Positions 23,042 through 36,315 of a DNA stretch of 64,000 nucleotides are shown here, piece by piece; position 1 is the stretch's first letter, and each line of letters opens with the position of its first letter. The stretch is from Adenanthera pavonina (Eukaryota; Streptophyta; Magnoliopsida; Fabales; Fabaceae): NCBI GenBank assembly GCA_026686845.1, contig JAIVEN010000002.1, positions 41,185,001 through 41,249,000 of the forward strand, written 5' to 3'. The notes beneath the pieces were generated by a model. That model was not told where the DNA came from and did not search any database. It saw nothing but the letters and a program-made list of their open reading frames with translations. The position numbers and the translations under genes are program-made.

Positions 23042-24628
23042 TGTAATATCCTGAAATTTTTTTCTGGATATTCAAGGCTCAATATTTTAAAATCTATAAA
23101 AAATTTGTAAAAATGGATATACACTGTTTGGCATGAAATATAACAAAAAAGTTAATTATTACAATTAAAAGGAAAAAAGAAAAATGATAATTTTGCTCCT
23201 AGGAAAAAAAAAAGAAAAAGAAAAGAAAAGGAAGTCAGGTGGACGTAGGGGGAGGATTGAAGAAAAGTTTATGAATTTTGGGGTAAATAACACCTAATGA
23301 CCCAAAAGTTTTAAAAATTATAAATTAACCTCAGGTCAAGGGTAATTTTGTAAATATGAAAAATTATAGTCAAAATAAAGCTCTCAATGAGTTAGACCCA
23401 ATGAAATATAGTATAAAATTTATTAAGATCAAAATCATATTTATTGGGTGATTATGATTTAATATTAATATTTTACCCTATAAAAGTCAATTTGGACTGC
23501 AGGAAAAGGTAGTATTGATCTAAGGACAATAATTGGACCTTGCTAAAATATATTTTGGGTCTAGATAATGATGTTGGACTAAAAGCAATTGTTGGACAAT
23601 CCTGTACCAATTTAATGACAATTTTGGCAAAAATACTCAATCGATACGGATCAGTTTAATCGCTATAGGGTATTTTGGTCCATAAATATTATTTAAGAAA
23701 TTTTTGGCCAGAAAGGGGATGAAAAAAGTAGGATTTCTGAATGGGACATGAATGGAATTGTTGGAAAAGCTTTTATTACATAAAGTAACTAAAGTTGGAA
23801 ATTAAATTAACTATGGTTACTTTATGACTCATTACCCCTTAATTATTTTAATTAAACTCATAACTCATCATCTTCCCAGCCATTTCACGTCTGGAACCAG
23901 AAGTAAAGGAGAGAGAAAGAGCAAAAAAATCTCAAGAGGGAAAACAAGAGCTACAAGTCAAGAATCAAAGCCAAATCTCAAGGGTAAGTTTCCAAGGTTC
24001 ATAACTTGTGTTTTCTTGAGGTTTTTGGTAGTTTTATGGATTATTTTGTCTTCTCTCTCACTTCAAGGTTCAGCCATGGCAAACCCTCGAGAGAGAAAGT
24101 TGAGCTATGGTAAAATAAAATCGTAGAAAAGCTTGAAAAGGTCTTAAGATGCATGAATGTACAAGTTGTTTCAAGATTCATTGAGTAGTTATTTTTCTAT
24201 ATTTTTAGGAAATTTTATGCCTAATTAGGGTTTGATTTAGGAATGGAATTTCAAATTTTTGACTTCAAAAATGGATTCCTTAGGTCCACAATAGGTTAGA
24301 ACAAGTATGTTGTACAAGGAATACTTGATGGATAACAAAGTGCAAATTTTAGTTAAAGTGTGCACTTTGTAAATGAAATTGTATAATTAGTGGTTAATGG
24401 CATTATTTTATGATGCTATGGGATCCAAAGGAGTGTTAGAAGATCAATGGAAAGGTGTACAAAATTTGGTGGAACTTGGAAAGCCCAAAGGTAGTTATTT
24501 TACCAATTATGTTAAAGTTGTTAAAACTATTTTCAATGATGTTTGGAACATACCATGCTATGACATTAATATTTTATGTTGGCTGTTTGAATAAGAGTTT
24601 TTATGACTCTTGGATATCCAATTTTTGA
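23042..24628 (+). mobile_element. Element K 3' LTR, 3'-truncated
   Basis: It begins TGTAATATCC and follows the 5' LTR to about 24628 (CTTGGATATCCAATTTTT), where homology ends. The hairpin, acceptor and last ~920 bp of the LTR are missing, so no target duplication can be checked against CGTGA at 14823-14827. It retains ~415 bp (23431-23845) deleted from the 5' LTR. The GGTAAGT donor is at 23984. Agreement with the 5' LTR is uneven: clearly diverged in the first ~380 bp, almost identical at 23850-24127, intermediate after that. Confidence 0.88.
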
Positions 24629-25814
24629 TAAAATAGCTAAAAAAAAAACCCCAAGAAATAGAATCAGAAAATGTAGAAGAATAAATAGTGATACACAGAA
24701 TGACACAAGAATGCCACAAGATAAAAGAAAACTCTCATAGAAACACTAATTGATTCTCATCGAATACCTATTTTTATCAATTCTTGATAAAAAAAATCTA
24801 GTTGTTGACTCTTGAATACCTATTAGATGATCTCTTCTTAGCACTGATAAGTTCATCAGCCAAGCATTCTTCAATTGTCTTAATGTACAGAGTCACAAGC
24901 GCCTATTGTAAAAAGATAGGAAGCTTGACGGGAGAAATATCTACTACCTAACGTTAGTTAACACCAATAAACCCAATTTGTAACATCTATATAATTACGT
25001 GTTTTTATACCTATTGCCACTTAGATATGTCATTCACCTACAATCATAACATCTATACAATTAGTAGCACTTAGAAGAATTGTTGACTAATGCAAGCAAC
25101 AAATATTGTTCCAAGAGGACATAATCATATGCCTTCACTCTTCACATGAAGTGGTCGAATTCAAGAAAAGTGTATAAAGAACAAAACCTTCAAGGCATAG
25201 CATGTCAAGTAAGCAAACAGAAAAAGGCATTAATAAGAATTGGAAAATTCGGCTGCCTAGGCAATAGAGTATATTGATCATTTAGCAAAGTTGAGTTTGT
25301 GGCAATCAAGAAATATAATCTTTTGGTGGCAAATAGCAGGCCAGTCAAGAAAGAGAATATGAATGCATGCCTAAATTTTCCACCATCAAATATGATGACA
25401 AAATTCACATTCCCTTTGGGAAAAAAATCACTAAATTTTTCACCACTTTATATTTGGCAATTCTCTATATCAATAGAATATCACTTAGCAGCTAAATTGC
25501 TAATTACCCTAAATCTAAAGATGATTCCTTAAAACAATGGATAACAGTGATGACATTGCAATCACAAGTAATTACGAGCATGTCAATAATAAGAATTCAA
25601 GATAAGGGTATTGTTCAAGAAAACAACACTTCAATCTTTTGTATGAGTATAAACAATATTAGAAGGGAAAATATACTTAAATTATAGGGTAAGCAGTGAA
25701 ATATAATTTTTTTCCAACAAAAGTAATTAAATACAGTTGGTAATAAATGTGTTGGATTAAATTTTTGCTTACCTAGTTTGCTTATCATAATTGCTAAGCA
25801 AGTAAAAAGTATGT
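24629..25814 (-). mobile_element. Unassigned repeat, possibly a reverse copia-type LTR remnant
   Basis: Read on the minus strand, 24640-25010 has the texture of a copia LTR end: a TATAAAAACA promoter-like box (around 25000), then CTTGTGACTCTGTACATTAA, then a T-rich tail full of TTCTTGTG-type words ending in TTCTTGGGG. No PBS or coding domain is visible. The part from 25100 to 25814 shows no gene I recognise. Confidence 0.35.
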
Positions 25815-28290
25815 AATGACCCTGAAATAGAGTTTTTAAAATAGAATATTAAATAGTAAAATTAGTAAATTAATTATGAATTTCAAGAAGATAAAAATAT
25901 ATATATAGTTAGTAGGGAAAAAATTATTATTATATTTATTTCATTTTTATATTTAAAAATAAAATGGATAGATGAGCATCAAACATTTCATTGGGGAATG
26001 AATTGAGTCTTTTATAGACTCTAAATTTTAACTTGGTACTTCATAAGAATTTTTCTATTTCTTCCTAACATTCATGGAATTACTAAAATATCCCTTTCTC
26101 CTTCCCTTGATGGAGATGGGTTTTTTAGTCAATTATCACATTAATCCCTCCCTTGTCTTTTAAACGTTTAGCATCAAGAGAAAAGAAAAAGAAAGCAGAC
26201 AGATTTTTCTCTTTCTCAAACGTTCCAACCCTCACCACCGAACCCATACTTTCTCATCCTTCTTACCTTCGTTGCTGCACATCGATCTCCTCTATTCACC
26301 TCCATGTAGCCTAGCATCCCTGATAATCATGATTTTTATTATTTTTATTCCTTTTATTTAAGCATTTTTAATATTGAATTTTGGCTAATTTTGTGTGATT
26401 TATATGATATTTAGGAAATTAGCCTTAATTTAAAATAAATGAGAATTTTGGGATAATTTTTGAAAATTAAGTTTAAATTTTAATTATTTTATTTTCTAAA
26501 TTATTCTAAGAATTTAATTCTTCCATTATATTTTATTTAATAATTCTTATTGTAATTATGGGTCATTTGTGATTTTATCGTGATTAATGAAATGATTCAG
26601 AATTGACCCCTTTTTGGGCAAAATTGTTGAAGAACTTTGGGAATTTCTTTTTAGTATTTTATTTCTTTTATTTTTATCATTTTTTTTACTAATAATTTTC
26701 CTCCAAATTAAACTTAAATTTTATCCCATGATTAATTTAATTTTCTTGGATCAAAATTTAATCTGCATTTATTTAATTGGAAACATAATCTATCTGATGT
26801 AATATTTTCTTGCAGTTTATGGTCCATAAAGATTGAAATTTTGAAGGGACATTTTGATCATTAGGAGAAATTTTATGAAAAATTTATTTTCCCAACTAAT
26901 CTATCTTCCCTTATCTTTAATTATCCATTTTTATCTGTCTTCATTTTAATTAGTTTTTAAACTACTTTCTTGCTTCATTTCCGCGTAGTCAAACGCGGCC
27001 CTTGCCAATTTTCTTCTCTTATGCGTAACCCTTCATTCAGTGGAGAGGGACGCCGCCACAGACCCTTTCTTTCTTTTTCTTTTGGCTCATTCGAACTTGG
27101 TTTCAAAGGTCTCACCATTTTTCTTCTTCTTTCTCTTGAATTTCTCTTCAATCTCCACACACAAAACCTTAAACCCTTAGTTTCTTCCATCAATTCACCT
27201 CATCCACACCTTCATTTCGCCATTTTCCCATCTTTCTTTCTTCAGAATCATCTGTCCCTCCACCATTCTCTTCCATTTTCATTTGCTTCCTCCCACACTT
27301 CACTGATTTCGTCCTTCCCCCACCATACCCACACTTTAATTTGTCCATTTCCATCTTCCTCCTACTTTCTTTGCCTTGACTGATCATCATTATGGAAGAG
27401 GAAGGAACTTGAAGCCGTGGCAATACTCTATTCCCTTTCTTCTTCTTCTAGTTGAGTTGCAGACGCCGAATATTCCTTTAATTTCCTTGGTGTTGGCATC
27501 GTTCAAAGTATGGAAGAGTAGGGTGCCAGTGGATCGTTTGTGGAGCATGACATAGGACCTGCGGTCTTGAGCTTGGATGGATTGCAAGGAAACTAGGGAC
27601 GTTTCTTTTCTCTTTTTATCTTATTGTTTGAAGAATTTTTATTGATACTGCTCTAAGTTTTAGAGTTAGAGTTGATAAAAATTTATGATAATTTGATGTA
27701 TGTAGACTGGATTTGATTGGATTGGATTGTGGATATTATTTTGGATGTATTTATGTTAATTTTGAGCTTAAATTGCATTAATTTCAGATCTGGAAAATTG
27801 ATTATTTTGCTTAATATTGGTGTTTTCTTGATTAATTCATTGGTTTATGAAGTAATCTAGTTAATATCAAGTGTAATCATGATTAATTAAGGAATTAATT
27901 ATCTAATTTGGTATAATTAGATAATTTTATCCAATTTTTCTAGATTTATTCAGAAGTCAAATTAACATTAATATTAAGCTAATTAATTAGATAAAAGATA
28001 AGTTTAAAGTGGTTGATTAATGACTAGAGATTTCTAGGTTTAATTGATTACTTAAACTAAGCTTATGATAGTTAAGTGTCTTGACTATTTAATTAACTTA
28101 ATTAATCACATCCCTATTATTAATTTAATTAGACTCAAGTTAGGATAGACTCAAGTAATATGTAAAGCCCATGAATGATCCACATTTTCCAAAATTGAAC
28201 ACTTGTTTTCTTTTAATCCTTGTTTAGTGTTTAGTTTGTTTTAATTAATTGTTTATTTTAATTTGGTTTAACTTTGAATTAAACCTCTCC
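25815..28290. other. AT-rich DNA with a CT-rich exon-like patch
   Basis: It opens with TGTAATGACCCTGAAAT, which resembles a T1/T2-type LTR start but is not followed by other landmarks. Bases 26960-27600 are less AT-rich, CT-rich and look like a 5' UTR or first exon. The 137-codon frame at 26970-27383 is low-complexity Ser/Phe/Leu/His with no domain. A perfect hairpin CCGCGT...ACGCGG lies at 26981-26998. The tail 27600-28290 is AT-rich with no gene seen. Confidence 0.3.
26692..26944 (+). repeat. ~255-bp repeat shared with the MITE at 58285-58541
   Basis: Shared phrases in the same order include ATAATTTTCCTC, TATCCCATGATTAATTTAA, AAATTTAATCTGCATTTATT, GAAGGGACATTTTG and TATTTTTATCTG. Identity looks around 80%. 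No terminal repeats surround this copy. Confidence 0.75.
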
Positions 28291-28556
28291 CCCCCCCCCA
28301 AATCATAGTTGATAATTGACATTTTCATATTAAATAGTTTGCATTGTATTTCATAAAGAAAATAATAATATAATTGCATTAGCATTTTAATTTAGTAATA
28401 ATTAGTTTGCATTTTGTTTATTTTGTTAATTTAGTTAGTTTAGTTTGCATTTCATTTTATTTAGGACTAGTTTAGATTTACATTTTAGTTGCTTTTTAAT
28501 TTAGTTAATTTTGCTTAGTTTCAATTTTAATTTTTTCATTATTTTTATTTTTATTA

Positions 28557-28590
<34 letters not shown>

Positions 28591-31500
28591 CATTTAGATG
28601 CATCATTTTAACTTAGAAATTCACAATCTCTTACTCGCATATTAACAGTTGCCTCTCTTAGAACACGACCTTGGTTGCATCTATACTACAAATCATTTGC
28701 ACCTAGTATTAAATTGTACAACCCTCGATATGGCTTGTCAATCACTCTGTTCCCCTCCTTCTCATTAGGTGCTAGTATAGAGTTGTAAGTTGCTGTTGTT
28801 TTTCCCCCCTCCCCCTCTTCCTGCGTTAAGTTTCTTCTTCCTCCTCCCTCTTGTTGTGTCGTCCTTTTTCCCTCCTTCCCTTGCTTAATGTTGAAGTGTG
28901 TAGCTATGTATGTGTGTTTGTGCTAGGTTTCATTCCTTTCCATGTTGGCTACTGCTGCAATGCTGAGACAGAGGAGAAGTTGATTGAAATTTCAGCTTGA
29001 TAATTGGTAGTAGAGGGAATTCTTTTGATAGGTATTTTCCTATAATCTTTCAGTTTGCACATTTTTGTATGTCTGAGGATATTTAGTTTGATTTTTTTCT
29101 CCTTTTAAACTTGAGAAAGTTGGAAATTTTGGGATTTTAATTTAATCAAGAGAAATTGTTATATAGGAAAGTGTTGTGATACTTTGATTTGTTATATGGT
29201 GGTTGTTTAGTTGGAGATTCCATACCTTAGTAGCTTGTTTTGTGAATTGAAGTTCGGATGCACATTAAATGTTTGATAAAATGCTTAAAATACATATTGT
29301 AACTAAAATAAGTAATAAGTAATTAATTATGGTTAAATAAACATTAGTTAACTTGTAGTATATAATTTATTTAATCTTTATGTTACAATATGGAACAATG
29401 AAAGATGATTGTTTTAAAACTTGAGAGTTTTGATTAAGAATTAATGGCTCTATGAATCATCAGCTTGAGTGTTATAAAGTTAGTACTTGAGCATAGTTGT
29501 AATATAAACCAAATGTTTGTTTGACTTTTTCTAGGGAAAGTGAAGTACTTAATTTAGTTCATAAATATATATATATATAAACAAATAATGTGGAGATCTT
29601 GTTTTCAAATTACAACTTGAAGTGTGAAGGTGTTTCGGTATACTAAAAGAGAATTCATAAATAATTTAATCAACATACAAAAGGAACCATTCCTGCGTTT
29701 CTCATAGAAGAAGTAATATAATTGAATGAAAGTGCAATTATCATGTTAATATAGGTTTGAGAATCAATGGGTAAGTAAAAGGAAGAACAAAACAATTAAC
29801 AAGTCATGTGGTTTGATTAGTATCAATAGAATTTTATTAAATCATCAATATTAAATAAGAAATTAATGGTTTGTTTTTGGGTACATAGGTACTTATATGA
29901 ATAAGTTTTCGTGGGGTTCTCTAGTGAGTAGTTGTTGTATATAGGAAGTGTGTTAGATAAGTAAATAATGTCCCACTACTAATTTACATTGGTGTTTTTA
30001 AACTGAAATCGATTTCAACTAAATTTTTATGATTCTCACCCTTACCATGATTGTTGTAAAGTGTTGTATTTTGGCATATGTTACAAAAATGCCATGTAAA
30101 GATTTAGAGTGTTACCTATTTAAATTTCTTTCATTGGTTTTGTCAATATTTATTCATGCATGGAATGGATGAAATGATTTCAAGGTCGTTATTTAAGCTT
30201 ATAAATTGTGAATGATTGAAATACAAGGGTATTTGTATTCCATACATGCTAGAAAGGTTTTATGGAATCGAGTACAGAATGTTGGTTGCTAATGGCAGTT
30301 TTATTAGTCCTTAGTGCACAATGGTTAATACCTAGCTAGCAGGGTGCATTTATAGGAGGTGCTAGCCTTGTGTATCGGCCAACACACGTGGAATGGAGGG
30401 ATGAATTTTCATGAGCATTGTACTCACGCCTATTTTCATGGCTTTTATCTGCATCAGATTAATTATTTACCTTCGTGGACTATGTGTCCATGCCTGTTAT
30501 TTCGTTCTGTTCAGATCCTCTCAAAAAATGATGTTCAAGAAAAGTTTTAATCTTTATGTTGGATTTTCAAAGGAATATTCTTATATTATATTCTATGTGA
30601 TAACACATTGACTCTTCCATCTATTTTTTGATTAAGTTATGTTTGTAGTAAATAGTTCATTAAATTTGTTATGACTTTGTCAATTTTGGCTATGGTAAAA
30701 CTTTCTTTTTCTTGCATGATTAGAGTTGACAACTTTGTATGGTTTGGTTTTAGTTTCAAGTTTAATTATACTCATGGTTAAATTTACATTTGATTTATTT
30801 ACTTTGTTTTTAATATAAGTATTTCTATTTTGGAACATTATTTACTAGTAAATATTTTTGGCCTCAGACAATGGATTTTTGACTTACATCTTTGGTAGAT
30901 CCTTGAGAGGCGACTTCTGCTGTTATAGGAAGCTCCCGACCATTTTGTTTTGGTGACAAACTCACTTGAAATGTAAAATCTCTATATAATTGTCATAACG
31001 TTATGAACTTAGTTTAGATGCTCAACATGATTTATAGGTAGGATCCTTGCCTCTTGATGTGTGGATGAAAGTACTGTTATGAGCAGAGCTCCATTTATTA
31101 TATTTTTATTGGTTGTACTATTGTAGAATTTTCGGAAGATGCAAATTACTGGGAAAACTTTTGTGAAATTTCTACAAAAGCTTATGCTTCTTTATATGTA
31201 GATAAGCATGTTATTAGCACTTGCATCATAATTGTGCCTTTGGATTTAAGTGAGTCTACATGTGCTTAAGGCTTGTGGAATGAGAGAGTATGTCACATTC
31301 CATGCCAGTCACATCTGGCTTTTAGGATGTGACAAAATATTGTTACAATTGAGGGCAAAAAGAAGTATAAACCAATTTACCTCTCCCAGTTTGACATTAT
31401 TTATACACATGCAAAAAACTAAAGTCATTTATCATTGGAGTAAAATATATTATCATTTATCTACCCTTTAAAATCCCAATTTGATCAAATTAAGTCTCAT

Positions 31501-31599
31501 GTTGCTCTCATCCATCACTCTTACCAACAATCTAAGATTCCAAATTGTCATATCATTTCTATCAAACAGAATAATAAAATACAGAGGATATATAAATTT
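28291..31599. other. No gene identified
   Basis: AT-rich sequence with a poly-C run (28288-28299), a (TTA)n tract (28551-28590) and CT-rich patches at 28790-28880. Short open frames near 30359-30611 and 31250-31471 show no domain. I cannot assign a transposon family, and no PBS, polypurine tract or LTR edge is visible. Confidence 0.4.
28551..28590. repeat. (TTA)n microsatellite
   Basis: About thirteen consecutive TTA/ATT units, nearly perfect. Confidence 0.95.
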
Positions 31600-34336
31600 T
31601 TGGTTAATATTTAAAATAGAAACCAAAATTGAAAAATTTAAAATTTTCGGTTAATATTTATTTGCTCAACCCATTTTCCAGATTAAACTTTAAAAAATCA
31701 TAATTAATTTTAGAAAAATTATATGGAGGTGATTCAAGTCTAAAAATATTTTAAAACATTTTCTACGTAGAAAAAAAATATGAAATAGTATCTTTAACAT
31801 GCTAATTTGCATAATATTTAGTACAAAAATTACTGTTCAAACAATCATTTTACACCTTCTTAGAATTTTGGTTTTAATTTCACAAATTTATTTCTCATTC
31901 TATTCTGAGCTAAATTGTGCATACTTTATATCATTGGAAGGCTCTATATATCTACATTTCAGAATATTTTTTTCTAGTATATTTATTCAACTTGAATTGT
32001 GTATGGCATTAACTTAAACTATTAAAGGTCAGAACATAACTTTTACTGAAATAGTTTGAGGAAAACATACTTAATACTCATTATATTGCTCCAATTATAT
32101 TCAAACTAGTGGCATATTAAACTCAAAAACATAGATATTTTCAAAATGCAATCCATTAAATTTTTGGAGCTCTATATGATTTTATATCACCTTCCCAAGT
32201 AAACAGTACTTATAGTAAAAATTTACAGTTTTCCAACTCTATCTAGTTTTGAATCTTAATTTTGAAAATTCACCATAAATTGTACATTTATCTAATTTTG
32301 GTGTCCTCTAGTTCTATGGGAATCTTATTTTGTCTACTTTTGGAGCATATATAAACTTATATGGAATACTCTGTTTCAAATAAAATGTCCCTATTTCTTT
32401 CATAGCTAGTCATCTTGGATAGTTTTAAGCATCTCTTAGCAAAACTATTTGCATATGCTTGCTATATCATCAAAACTCATTCAATATTCATTCCATTCAT
32501 TATAAAGGATTACATGGAGTGTAACCATACTATGTTACAGATTTAAAACATAATACATAAATTTATACAATATCACATAATATAATGTCATAACTTTCTC
32601 AAACAAGTTATGCATCACTATCTTCTTCACTCCTCTTGCTTTTTACTTGGACTCTTCCATGACCTTGCCCTAGTATGGTTAGTCATTTGGAATGATGAGA
32701 TTCAAAGAATCCTAGTAACAATCTCAATTTAAGCATGCATGTGATCATATAAGTCATAATATATCAAAGAATCATATTAAGACATAACAAGCCATACAAT
32801 ATTACAAAAATTTTGGTAGAGTTTCCTTTTAGAAAATGGACATCCCAAAGTTAAAACCCTTATATATTCTCAAACAAAACAGTCACAAATCATCACAATA
32901 ACCATATGGCAAGTCATATATCATTATATGATAATATAAGATAACATAATGCATTAAAGAGAAAATTTGCTACCTTGGTGAATCTCTTTGCTTTTCCTCT
33001 TAGTTTCAGTTCTTTCTTGGACTTCCACAAGCTTTCTTGAATCTAAACACAACAAATAATCACCTAAGCTACTAATTCAATGGTTTCTTCACAAAGTATC
33101 TATGGAACCTTAAAAACCTATATAATATATCTTACTATTTTTCATGAAACCAATACTAGTTCTTAAGGTTTTTCATCATGAGGAATCCATTTTTGGCATT
33201 GTTTTCATGAAATTCCCACTCTAACATGACCCTTTGTACTAGCTAAATTGACCCCTAAGGAAGGAAGAAAGGAATTTCCATCCAACTTGCTTCAATCTCT
33301 TAGAAACATTATTTCCTTAACTAGTTCATGCTTTCTATTAAGTTTCTTACATGAAAACTCATTTCTTTTTACTTTCTTAGGTCTGGCCAAAACTGAACTT
33401 GAGAGGGAGGAGAAGAAAACTTCATGGAACTACCTTGGACTACTTGTGGTAGCAAGATAGCTTACCTTAACCTTGGATTCCAAGACTTCAAGCTTCCTTC
33501 TCTCTTTTCCTCTCTTTCTTCCATGCCAGCTTGCTTCTTCCCTATGCAAATTTTTGAGCTCTCTAACTCTTCTTTACAGTAGCTCAAAGTCAACCAAAGT
33601 GAGAGAAAAAATAAGATCCCAAACTCATTTAATTGGCATGGTTAGCTTGGTTGGTTAAGATTACTTCCTCCTTAAGTTTTCTTAAATATTTAAATATTGT
33701 GGTCTCCCATGTGCTGAAAAGAACATGCCACTTTTGGGGAGATATTGACCAAAATACTGCATATTTTTCCTAGACCAGATATGTTATGTATTGATTTACT
33801 TTTACTCAGACTGTTAAAGTTACTTTTGCAATATTTTTTTTACTTTATGGATATAAGATTAAACTATGTTTGGATCTGTGTTTACTTTAATATTTTGTCC
33901 CAAAAAGTATCTGTGTGTGGTTCACATACTTTGCTATCTTCTTTTCTACTTTTTGTGGGGCTCATAGTATTTTTTTTTTAACAGTATAAGTTCTACTACA
34001 TTCTACAACCTAATTCTTTCCAAATTAATTCCTTTAATACACAGTTTCGTTGGGATCAATATGTTTTAAGCTTCAATTTGACTATAATATTGCATATTTG
34101 TGAAAATATCCCTGGAGAGACTAAATTGCAAATTTTCTTTAGTGACTAAACTGTAACTAATTTTTCTTACAAGAACTAAATTGCAAATTCATACTTTGCA
34201 TACTCCTAGCCTGGAAAATGACATTTTTACCCTTTTCCTCATCCAAATCATGTATTTCAGGCTATTTATCATATTTCATATTATAACATCACCTTTCCAT
34301 ACATTTAGTGATGTTTAGTCATTTGAGAATATTACA
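31600..34336 (-). mobile_element. T1-family LTR G, reverse, 3' end truncated
   Basis: On the minus strand the LTR starts at 34336 (TGTAATATTCTCA). It shows a GGTAAGC donor (G at 33465), the GGGATGTCCATTTTC block (about 32833-32848), a decayed hairpin (32696-32714, TGAGATTC...GAATCCTA) and an acceptor-like AG at 32671-32670. Homology then fades near 31600 without the TGTAACACC edge. Donor-to-acceptor distance is 795 nt, similar to LTRs C, D, I and K. Confidence 0.75.
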
Positions 34337-35785
34337 CATGTAAAAATTGCTTAAGGAAAAAAGGGACATGGGACTCACATAAAAATATGCTTTATCATCC
34401 TTACATAATTAAAAACATGGGGTATATGTAGGAAAAATGGAAAAAATGAATAAAATACAAAGAAGGGTCCACATTGAAAACTATTGGCTAATATAGGTGT
34501 GTTACGTCATACAAGAAGAGCATATGAAGCCAGCCCTAAGCAGGAAGCCATAACTATTCATGTGGACCCCACATTTATGAATAATTATTATCAAAAAACA
34601 TTTTTCAACCAATGAAAAGAAGGAAAAATGCCAAAAATAAAAAGCCCATTGCAAGAGCTGGTACTGTTCATGGCTATTAAAGAGTAAATGACCCACAAAC
34701 TTTTAAGGAAAGATAATAGATGTTTACAAACAAAAACATAATATACAATAAATGACTATTGCATAATGATTATATTAAGTCTTTTGACACTTAGATCTAA
34801 TGTGTCATGCTTCTTTTATATTATTGTATATCTTTATGTGATATTTGGTTAACAAAATAGTTAGGCACTCTATATCTACAAATGATTTATTAGTTTTTAT
34901 AATGGTTAAATCCAAATTTTAAGTATAATATCATATATAAAGAATTCATTAACAATTATCTGTGCGTCTCAATTCACTGTGTTCATCTAAATAATCTTAG
35001 AGTACAAGGAAAAAACTTCAGTAATTGGGCATATGTTGTAGTTATAATTTACAGTAATAGAATATTCCCCCTTCAAATTTTGATACCAAGTACGGGTAGT
35101 GAGGCACAGAAGGAAGGAAGTAAGAAAAAAAGAGTAATGAGAAATAGGAGGTAGACAGACTACTTAAAAATAAGTGTAAAAAAAGTATGTAAAAGTAGAA
35201 TAAAAAAAAATGTAAGATATATAGATTGTCAAATTGAATCTAATATCCTTTGTTAGGTATAATATAATATAAGTTTTGATAATCACAAATGTAGAGAAAT
35301 AAGGAACGAATGTGTCATATGTGTCTAACATATATATTGCTCCTAAAAGAAATAAAATGTGTATTAGTATGTGATTAATTGTGTTTATAATGCATATATC
35401 ATACTATATACTAATATATCTGCTGTGTTTTTATACTTTATAATACAAGTTGGATATATAAATTGGACTAATTACTTGATTTGTAAGTATAATAGATTAA
35501 ATGTAAGATTGTGCAAGAAAGAAGAGTGGGCATTGAAATGAAAAAAGGAAAATCAACATTATATCTTACTCAAAAAAGAAGAAGAGAAATGATGTTCCAA
35601 GAATGGAAAATCAGAAGGGAGCATGGAATGACTAAGTGAAAGTGGAGCTTAACTTTTGAAGACTTAACTATTAGATATATTTCATTTTTATTTAGGTCAT
35701 CAGATGGTTTAATATTTGAAATTTACTTATTCTTGTTATCATATATTTTAAACGAGTTAGATTAAGTAAATTTGATGCTAGCATG
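34337..35785. other. Intergenic, with a reverse repeat shared with 52690-53040
   Basis: Bases ~34775-35110, read on the minus strand, parallel 52690-53040. Shared phrases are TTTGGTTAACAAAA, AAGCATGACACATTA, and a TTGGTATCAAAATTTGAAGGGGGAA-type module (35064-35095). The rest is AT-rich with no gene seen. Bases 35520-35600 weakly resemble 44840-44890, upstream of the second copia LTR. Confidence 0.5.
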
Positions 35786-36315
35786 TGTTAGAATTGAGAA
35801 ATATTGGCTAATGATGAATTTTGCTAATGATTTATGTTCATTTTGTGCAAAATTCGTACTTTACTTGTTAAAATTTGAAGTCACAGACGTTTTATCTCTG
35901 ATAGATGAATTTTGAATCTAAAATTCAAATTTCGGGCTAAGCATAGTTAATGAAAGTGTGCAAAAGTCGAAAAGGTTTGAACATGCTTCTGATAGATAAA
36001 TTTTGGTCTCCAAAATTTTAATTTTGAAGTGCATTGTGAAAACTTGAAATAACTATTCAAACTCAACAGACGCACTTCCAATATGAAAATTTGCATAAAC
36101 TAACATGAAATATCATTTTCAAACTCGAAATTCAAATTTCATTTTATAATAGACAAATTTCAAGGTTTAAAATTAAATATATAACTATGCTGACTCTGTA
36201 AAATTTGTCTAAGCCTCAAAATTTGAATTTTGGTATATTAGACACATTTAATGTGGTTAGTTAATGACTCTTTTTGTAGAGTAACGACTAGAACTTGTGT
36301 TTAACAGATTGATTT
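35786..36315 (+). mobile_element. Copia-type LTR copy 1, first part
   Basis: It starts TGTTAGAATTGAG and aligns with 44984 onward (TGTTAAATTT, then GCTAATAGATGAATTTTG). It contains several degenerate copies of an AGACRAATTT...AAATTYRAATTTCG motif (35899, 35984, 36153, 36205). It is interrupted at 36316 by solo LTR H and resumes at 40289. The GATTT at 36311-36315 is the 5' half of that insertion's target duplication. Confidence 0.75.

Noticed and set aside
25815..25835. TGTAATGACCCTGAAAT as the start of another T1/T2 LTR.
   Set aside because: None of the expected landmarks (donor, TGTCCATTT block, hairpin, terminal GTTACA, PBS) follows in the next 3 kb.
26981..26998. Perfect CCGCGT...ACGCGG hairpin.
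   Set aside because: A single six-base stem with no second copy in the window; compatible with chance.
26970..27383. 137-codon open frame with many Ser, Phe and His.
   Set aside because: CT-rich low-complexity DNA stays open by chance in this phase; no domain, signal peptide or splice context supports a protein.
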